This document shows, in pieces, positions 24,801 through 29,592 of a DNA stretch of 29,592 nt. Source of the stretch: an uncultured Ruminococcus sp. (GTDB taxonomy: Bacteria; Bacillota; Clostridia; Lachnospirales; Lachnospiraceae); the NCBI GenBank assembly GCA_900553885.1, contig USFD01000038.1:1-29592 (forward strand), in the 5' to 3' direction. Numbering within the stretch: position 1 is the first letter of the stretch; each line of letters opens with the position of its first letter. The notes below the pieces were generated by a model, which was not told the DNA's origin, made no database searches, and saw nothing but the letters and a program-made list of their open reading frames with translations. Made by a program: the position numbers and the translations under genes.

Positions 24801-24816
24801 ATAAAGGAGATAACGT

Positions 24817-25239
24817 ATGGATTACCGTAATCGTGCAGAATATTTCCTTCATTATATGAGACAGCTGAACCGTACAGCAATGATCCGCGGTCTGACCAGC
24901 CTGGCCTCCGGGGAACAGGCGGTTCTTTATTATCTTGCATTTCAGCATGACGGCGCTTCTCCGGGGGAACTGACTTCTGCCTTTGATATCAGAAGTTCCA
25001 GAACTGCCGCCATTCTGAATACGCTGGAAAAGAAAGGCTACGCCCGCCGTCTTCAGAATCCCCGGGACAAGCGGCAGGTTCTGGTATATATTACAGAACC
25101 CGGAAAGCAGGAGGTAAAGGGAAGATACGAAGATGTCATCAGCCGCATGGCTGAATTTCTGGAACTTCTGGGGCCTGAAGACTCGGAAGAATTTATCCGG
25201 ATTGTACGGGATGCCGTTCTCAGAAATATCGATAAGTAA
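24817..25239 (+). CDS. MarR family transcriptional regulator
   Basis: A 140-residue winged-helix regulator. The DNA-binding region is SPGELTSAFDIRSSRTAAILNTLEKKGYARRLQNPRDKRQVLVYIT with the typical DKR wing, flanked by dimerisation helices. AAGGAG lies eight bases before the ATG. It has its own promoter and an operator on the transcription start, and is followed 16 bases later by the cytidylate-kinase-like gene. The effector is unknown. Confidence 0.92.
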   Translation: MDYRNRAEYFLHYMRQLNRTAMIRGLTSLASGEQAVLYYLAFQHDGASPGELTSAFDIRSSRTAAILNTLEKKGYARRLQNPRDKRQVLVYITEPGKQEVKGRYEDVISRMAEFLELLGPEDSEEFIRIVRDAVLRNIDK

Positions 25240-25255
25240 GAAAGGAGTTTTGTTT

Positions 25256-25858
25256 ATGAAATCACTTGCAATTGAAAGGGAATTTGGCAGCGGGGGCCGC
25301 GAAATCGGGAAAAAGGTAGCTGATATGGCCGGAATTTCCTGTTATGACGGCAGCCTGATCGCTCAGGTTGCAGAGGCAAAAGGACTGTCCCTGGACATGC
25401 TGAAAGAATATGATGAGAAAAGAACCGGAAGTGTTCTGTACAATATCGGCCTTCTGGCAAGTTACAATTATAACCGCAATAATTCTCAGGTATTTGAACT
25501 GTACTATGAGCTGCAGAAAACCATCAAGTCACTGGAAATGCAGGGGCCTTCCGTATTTATCGGCAGAAGCTCCACAGAAATTCTCCGGGACAACCCCCGC
25601 ACAGTCAGAGTATTTATTTATTCCTCCGATATGGACAAACGGATCGACCGGATTGTGCGCACGGAAAATGTAACTCCCGAGCAGGCTAAGAAGATGATGG
25701 AAAAGAAGGAACGGGAACGGAAAGATTATTTTAAATTCTGGACAGACAAAGACTGGTCCGATAAGAAAAATTATGATATGGCGCTGAATACTTCTTCCCT
25801 CTCAACAGATGAATGCGCCCGGATACTGTTCTGCGCAATCAACACTCCGTCTGCATAG
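25256..25858 (+). CDS. Cytidylate kinase-like family protein
   Basis: A 200-residue P-loop protein of the cytidylate-kinase-like family (Pfam AAA-type kinase family found widely in Clostridia). The N-terminal IEREFGSGGREIGKKVAD carries a kinase-type phosphate-binding loop (GSGGREIG), the middle has FIGRSSTEILRD, and the lid region is basic (RIVRTENVTPEQAKKMMEKKERERKDYF). It is not the housekeeping Cmk, and the true substrate is unknown. AAAGGAG in front of the ATG at 25256 fixes the start; an upstream in-frame extension would overlap marR by over 100 bases. Co-transcribed with marR. Confidence 0.87.
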   Translation: MKSLAIEREFGSGGREIGKKVADMAGISCYDGSLIAQVAEAKGLSLDMLKEYDEKRTGSVLYNIGLLASYNYNRNNSQVFELYYELQKTIKSLEMQGPSVFIGRSSTEILRDNPRTVRVFIYSSDMDKRIDRIVRTENVTPEQAKKMMEKKERERKDYFKFWTDKDWSDKKNYDMALNTSSLSTDECARILFCAINTPSA

Positions 25859-25920
25859 GACATCCGGTATAATCCGGTTCTGCATCTACAGATTCCGGAC
25901 ATATATTTTACATAAAAATA

Positions 25921-25987
25921 ATCCCGGACTGTATCGTATGCGTCTCCATAGATGAAACGCATATGATACGGTCCGGGATCTTTTTTT
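25921..25987 (+). terminator. Strong bidirectional terminator
   Basis: Long hairpin: ATCCCGGAC-GTATCGTATGCGT (25921-25943) pairs with ACGCATATGATACGGTCCGGGAT (25957-25979), then seven T. On the minus strand the stem is followed by TTATTTTTATG. It separates the convergent kinase-like and DUF4317 genes; the T run overlaps the DUF4317 stop codon. Confidence 0.9.
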
Positions 25988-27158
25988 ACTCAGATACAGA
26001 GACTCCTTCTTCTTTGCCGTTCCCCTCCCTGCGGGAAATCGTTCTGACGCTGATGCCGTTCACCTCAATATGATCGTCTACCGGAATAACCAGACACTGT
26101 CTTCCGTCAATAATTCTTGTCTCCACCAGGTCTGCTCTGTCCGGATTTACCTTAATAATCACATCCGGCGTCTCAATATTGAATTTCTTCGTTTCCGCGA
26201 TATTGGATGCCTGCAGCTGCCCTTTCTCTCCTGCATTTTCCGCGAAGTTTTTCTCAAAAGTCTCCATCTTGTCATTCGGGACTCCGCTCTGTTCAAAGAT
26301 CTTCTTCACATCTGTGCAGTCGAGTGTCAGAGGCTCCGGCTCTTCTTTATGCTCCTCGATCAGATCCGCAAGCGTTTCATGGATATTCCGGACAGTCTCA
26401 TAATCTCCTTCCTCGCCCAGAGTATCCTCGATAATCGTCTGAAATGTCTCTTTCTGCGTATCCGCCGACATAGGTGTGGCAGCTCCCAGAAGCTGTTCGA
26501 TCATCTCCGGCTGAAGATCCTCGGATTTCTTTGTATAATACAGGACACTGTGCAGATCTGTCCCCCTGTCATTAAAAGCAGGAAAAAGGAATCCTTTGTC
26601 CGGCATATCCACAATCCAGTCCCGGATCCGGTCCTGAATCCGGTTATCCTGGGCATTGTAGCTGAGTCCTGCTTTGGATAGAACAACCGGGCAGATGCTC
26701 ATCATCAGATACTCATATACTTCATCTGACGCGTCAAACATTTCCATGCCGTCGGATGCCTTTCCCGGAACATCGTACATCGCATGGATCAGGATTATGT
26801 AATAATTTTCTCCATAGTCATAGGCTGCGATTACCTTATCGTAAAACTCTTCCAGAAGCATATCATCCTGCAGCTTGCTGTCCCGGAGCTTAAGCAGAAA
26901 TTCCTGGGTGCCGCCCGGCATCTCCGCATCCAGCGGGAACTCCAGGTTCAGCATGTTTTTCCCCACTGTTCCCGAAAGAGTCTTTTTGAAAATATCAAAA
27001 TATTTGAATGCTTCTTCTTCAGGGAGCGAAAGAAACGCATCCTTTGACTCCATCTGTTTTATCTTCTCATGATCCACATAACACCCGCAGATTCTTGTAA
27101 TTGCGCAGTTGCGTGGTGTGAATTGTTTCCGGATCTCAAGTATTTCCTTCTTATTCAT
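25986..27158 (-). CDS. DUF4317 protein
   Basis: A 390-residue cytoplasmic protein of the DUF4317 family, common in Clostridia, function unknown. It starts MNKKEILEIRKQFTPRNCAITRICGCYVD, the usual family N-terminus with two conserved cysteines, contains an acidic central section, and ends with a small beta-rich part (RQCLVIPVDDHIEVNGI). No signal peptide or membrane span. GAGGAGGA precedes the ATG. Single gene with its own terminator; the nearest plausible promoter has only a TAAAAT -10 box (minus strand near 27210). Confidence 0.88.
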   Translation of the reverse strand: MNKKEILEIRKQFTPRNCAITRICGCYVDHEKIKQMESKDAFLSLPEEEAFKYFDIFKKTLSGTVGKNMLNLEFPLDAEMPGGTQEFLLKLRDSKLQDDMLLEEFYDKVIAAYDYGENYYIILIHAMYDVPGKASDGMEMFDASDEVYEYLMMSICPVVLSKAGLSYNAQDNRIQDRIRDWIVDMPDKGFLFPAFNDRGTDLHSVLYYTKKSEDLQPEMIEQLLGAATPMSADTQKETFQTIIEDTLGEEGDYETVRNIHETLADLIEEHKEEPEPLTLDCTDVKKIFEQSGVPNDKMETFEKNFAENAGEKGQLQASNIAETKKFNIETPDVIIKVNPDRADLVETRIIDGRQCLVIPVDDHIEVNGISVRTISRREGNGKEEGVSVSE

Positions 27159-27240
27159 GTCGTATCCTCCTCGCCTGTCCTGCTGTCCGCGGACATTTGT
27201 GCAGAAATATTTTACACCTGTTTTCCTGCGAAAAAAAGAT

Positions 27241-27269
27241 TTGATTTCCCTTTGTTTCTATGGTATTAT
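27241..27269 (+). promoter_or_regulatory. Promoter of MATE gene
   Basis: TTGATT (27241-27246), 17-base spacer, TATTAT (27264-27269). The expected start near 27276 leaves a leader of about 160 bases before the MATE ATG, long enough to hold regulatory structure. Confidence 0.7.
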
Positions 27270-27343
27270 AGCCAAGGATTTTAAATCCGGTTTTTATTTT
27301 ACAGATTACACCTGTCTCCGCCCGGCGGCAGAGACGGTACAGA

Positions 27344-27397
27344 GCATTCATCCCGCGCCGTAAGGCCGAAAAAGGTACGGGTATGGATGCCTTTTTT
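27344..27397 (+). terminator. Leader terminator (attenuator candidate) before MATE gene
   Basis: A 12-bp stem with one bulge (GCATTCATCCCG, 27344-27355, with CGGGTATGGATGC, 27378-27390) followed by six T, 39 bases before the MATE start codon. An upstream hairpin GTCTC/GAGAC (27314-27335) precedes it. TATGGATGCCTTT of the terminator can also pair with AAAGGAATCCATA just downstream (about 27401-27413), so two exclusive folds exist. Conditional termination is plausible, but I could not match a known riboswitch class. Confidence 0.6.
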
Positions 27398-27435
27398 ATA
27401 AAGGAATCCATAAGATAGGAAAGGAACAAAAATTT

Positions 27436-28743
27436 ATGAGCACTATCTCCGCGGAAAAGATTTTTCCTGTTTTTCTGAAATATGTATCCGCCAATGTTCT
27501 TGGAATGATCGGTTATTCCTGCTACATCCTGGCGGACACCTTTTTCATTGCCAGAGGCATCGGCGCCAATGCACTTGCCGCGCTGAATCTGGTTCTTCCG
27601 GCCTACAGCCTGATGAACGGAACAGGGCTGATGATCGGCATGGGCTCTGCCGCCCGCTACACTCTTTCTGCAGCGCAGCCCCGCGACAGGGTTCACCGCA
27701 CAGTTTTTACGCATGCACTGTATCTCGGCATCCTGGCAGCTGTAATTTTCAGCTCTGCCGGAGCGCTGTTTCCCTCTCAGATAGCGTCTCTCCTTGGCGC
27801 AGACGCCGATACTGTCGGATATGCATCAGACTATATCCGCATCCTCCTTATATTTTCCCCGCTTTTCCTGGGGAATAATCTTCTGCTTTGCTTTGTCAGA
27901 AACGACGGTTCTCCCCGCCTGTCCATGACGGGAATGATCGTAGGAAGCCTTACAAATATTGTGCTGGATTACGTATTTATCTATCCTCTTGGCATGGGCA
28001 TGACAGGGGCCGCCATAGCCACAGCAACCGCCCCGGTTGTCAGTATGCTGATCATGTCCCTGCATTTCATCAAAAAGAAAAACAACTTCCGCCCTGTACG
28101 GACGAAAGTTTCCCTGTCCCGCTGGAAAGATATCTGCAGTCTGGGAGTGTCTTCCCTGATTACAGAAATGTCTTCCGGCATTGTCATTATTGTATTTAAT
28201 TTTCTGATTCTGGGACTGAGCGGCAACACAGGAGTCGCCGCCTATGGAATTCTGGCAAATATCGCTCTGGTGCTGGTATCTATCTTCACCGGAATCGGCC
28301 AGGGAATCCAGCCCGTTGTCAGCCGGTACGCAGATGAGACAGGCAGGCATCAGCGAAACCGGCTTCGCAGATACGCCCTCAGCGCGTCCCTGCTTATGGC
28401 GCTCCTAGCCTATGGACTGATCGGCATATTTGCCGTTCCCATCGCAGAACTGTTTAACCGGGACCATACCCCGATTCTTACATCAATCGCATCAGAAGGC
28501 ATGCGGATTTATTTTATCAGCCTGTTTTTCTCAGGCATCAATATCGTTGCCGCAGCCTTCCTCAGTTCCGCCGACCGGCCGAAAGAAGCGTTCGCCGTAT
28601 CCATCCTGAGAGGATTTGTACTCATCATTCCGATCGCCTGGCTTCTGTCCGTCCTTCTGGGCCTGACCGGCATCTGGATGGCAGTTCCGGTAACAGAAGC
28701 ACTGGTCTGTATTCTGTCAATTATATTCATTTTCAGAAAATAA
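27436..28743 (+). CDS. MATE family efflux transporter
   Basis: Integral-membrane exporter of 435 residues with about 12 hydrophobic segments in two similar halves, the MATE layout. Such proteins export cationic drugs or metabolites using sodium or proton gradients. Visible family features include the first helix (YVSANVLGMIGYSCYILADTFFIARGIG) and the second-half counterpart SSLITEMSSGIVIIVFNFLILGLSG. The ribosome binding site AGGAAAGGA precedes the ATG by about 10 bases. It has a promoter and a long leader with an internal terminator. Substrate unknown. Confidence 0.92.
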   Translation: MSTISAEKIFPVFLKYVSANVLGMIGYSCYILADTFFIARGIGANALAALNLVLPAYSLMNGTGLMIGMGSAARYTLSAAQPRDRVHRTVFTHALYLGILAAVIFSSAGALFPSQIASLLGADADTVGYASDYIRILLIFSPLFLGNNLLLCFVRNDGSPRLSMTGMIVGSLTNIVLDYVFIYPLGMGMTGAAIATATAPVVSMLIMSLHFIKKKNNFRPVRTKVSLSRWKDICSLGVSSLITEMSSGIVIIVFNFLILGLSGNTGVAAYGILANIALVLVSIFTGIGQGIQPVVSRYADETGRHQRNRLRRYALSASLLMALLAYGLIGIFAVPIAELFNRDHTPILTSIASEGMRIYFISLFFSGINIVAAAFLSSADRPKEAFAVSILRGFVLIIPIAWLLSVLLGLTGIWMAVPVTEALVCILSIIFIFRK

Positions 28744-28746
28744 AAA

Positions 28747-28813
28747 GAAAAGGGGACGGACCCCTTTCACTGATATTTTCAGAATATTCAGTGAAAGGAG
28801 TCTGTCCCTTTTC
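28747..28813. repeat. REP-like palindrome / bidirectional terminator
   Basis: Imperfect 26-bp inverted repeat (28747-28773 with 28788-28813) starting AAAAGGGGACGGACCCC, with a TATTTTCAGAATAT loop. The GGGGAC-GRACCCC core resembles palindromic repeats scattered in many bacterial genomes and often linked to REP-associated transposases (recalled, not checked). It lies between convergent MATE and pflA and can act as terminator for both. The right arm supplies the last nine codons of pflA. Confidence 0.7.
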
Positions 28814-29552
28814 CTGTATGAAGGATCTCATTTGCATTTCTGATCCGCTCTTTTGTGGGCGGTTCAATCCCTTCCAGGGGATATTCATACCCCAGCTCTT
28901 TCCACTTGTATTCGCCAAGAGTATGGTAAGGCAGTACTTCAACTTTCTGTACATTATTTAATGTCTTTATAAAATCATAAAGTTTCTCAAGATATTCATC
29001 CGTGTCATTTCTTTCCGGTACAAGTACGTGTCGTATCCAGACCGGCTTTCCAATCTCAGAGAGATATTCCGCCATGTCCAGAATATTTCTGTTGCTCCGG
29101 CCGGTCAGAATTTTATGCTGCTCATCATCAATATGTTTGATATCCACAAGCAGAAGATCCGTATATTTCATCAGTTCATTAAATTTCCCGAAAAACGGTT
29201 CTTCCCTTGTAAAAGGCGCGCCGCTGGTATCTATGGTAGTATGAATGCCCTGCTCTTTGGCCTTCCGGAAAAGCTCTGTCAGGAAATCAATCTGCATCAG
29301 AGGCTCGCCGCCGCTGACCGTAATTCCTCCGCCGTCTTTCCAGTAAGACCGGTAGCGAAGCGCATTCCGAATCAGCTCATCCGTACTGCGCAGCTCTCCG
29401 TCCGTCATATTCCAGGTATCCGGATTGTGGCAGAACTGGCAGCGCATTTTGCACCCCTGCAAAAAGATCACAAACCGGACACCCGGTCCATCCACGGAAC
29501 CGAAGCTTTCTATGGAATGGATGGAGCCTTTTCTCAAACTAAATGCGCTCAT
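28788..29552 (-). CDS. pflA: Pyruvate formate-lyase activating enzyme
   Basis: Radical SAM glycyl-radical activase of 254 residues that installs the radical on pyruvate formate-lyase in anaerobic metabolism. The cluster motif is C34, C38, C41 (GCKMRCQFCHNPDTW), and the family marks GSVDGPGVRFV, GGGITVSGGEPL, DTSGAP and LLVDIKHID are present. The ATG at 29550-29552 overlaps the end of pflB by 14 bases with no clear ribosome binding site, so translation probably depends on pflB. The C-terminal residues GKGTDSFH and the stop are encoded by the palindrome at 28788-28813, which suggests the original end was replaced. Confidence 0.95.
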   Translation of the reverse strand: MSAFSLRKGSIHSIESFGSVDGPGVRFVIFLQGCKMRCQFCHNPDTWNMTDGELRSTDELIRNALRYRSYWKDGGGITVSGGEPLMQIDFLTELFRKAKEQGIHTTIDTSGAPFTREEPFFGKFNELMKYTDLLLVDIKHIDDEQHKILTGRSNRNILDMAEYLSEIGKPVWIRHVLVPERNDTDEYLEKLYDFIKTLNNVQKVEVLPYHTLGEYKWKELGYEYPLEGIEPPTKERIRNANEILHTGKGTDSFH

Positions 29553-29592
29553 GTGCGGAGCGGGCAATCACATCAAGCTGCTGCTCGCGTGT
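29539..29592 (-). CDS. pflB: Formate C-acetyltransferase (pyruvate formate-lyase), 3' end only
   Basis: The last 17 codons of a gene that enters from the right edge. The translation TREQQLDVIARSAHERI then stop matches the conserved C-terminus of pyruvate formate-lyase (TREQQxDVIxR). The glycyl radical loop lies outside the window. The adjacent, overlapping pflA supports the call. Confidence 0.85.
   Translation of the reverse strand, partial: TREQQLDVIARSAHERI

Noticed and set aside
27184..27195. Perfect palindrome TGTCCGCGGACA upstream of DUF4317.
   Set aside because: Only 12 bases, no second copy and no neighbouring regulator, so chance cannot be excluded.

Overview
The window looks like a chromosomal segment of a gut-type Lachnospiraceae bacterium (Clostridia, Bacillota). 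The reasons are: clostridial gene orders (ireB-ruvX-DUF1292-fur; thiI next to a cysteine desulfurase; prmA-rsmE), family-restricted proteins such as DUF4317 and DUF5104 lipoproteins, strong AGGAGG-type ribosome binding sites and balanced base composition. The genus cannot be fixed from sequence alone. No rRNA, tRNA, CRISPR array, prophage or transposase gene was seen.

Layout, mostly minus strand so read right to left. (1) 55-3367: a complete agr-type peptide quorum-sensing locus. agrA and agrC (response regulator, sensor kinase) are followed by a terminator, a textbook two-site LytTR operator with a promoter, agrB (processing protease), a short agrD that starts with TTG, and a small secreted protein whose start overlaps the agrD stop. 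(2) 3419-7119: RNase J, then trmR and trhP, which make the wobble modification 5-methoxyuridine in tRNA. (3) 7242-10173: mtaB (tRNA methylthiotransferase), then ireB, ruvX, a DUF1292 gene and fur. (4) 10288-10521 (+): an HPr-like protein lacking the phosphocarrier histidine. (5) 10595-15639: a GH25 lysozyme lipoprotein, prmA, rsmE, a cysteine desulfurase and thiI, closely packed. (6) 15745-18951: a DUF5104 lipoprotein, moaC, mogA, moaA and a MOSC protein (molybdenum cofactor). (7) 19012-19932: 920 bases with no credible gene but two inverted copies of a long structured element. (8) 19933-24492: marR plus a heterodimeric ABC exporter. (9) 24817-25858 (+): a second MarR regulator and a cytidylate-kinase-like protein. 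(10) 25986-27158: DUF4317. (11) 27436-28743 (+): a MATE exporter behind a long leader with an internal terminator. (12) 28788-29592: pflA and the last 17 codons of pflB.

The most unusual content is region 7. Two roughly 209-base elements lie tail to tail. They fold into long rods whose stems differ in sequence between the copies but stay paired through many compensatory changes, while several unpaired stretches are identical. This suggests a structured RNA or a hairpin-DNA mobile element that I do not recognise. The second most interesting region is the agr locus: the AgrA operator fits the LytTR double-repeat rule exactly, the autoinducer gene can be read, and a secreted protein of unknown function is translationally coupled to it.
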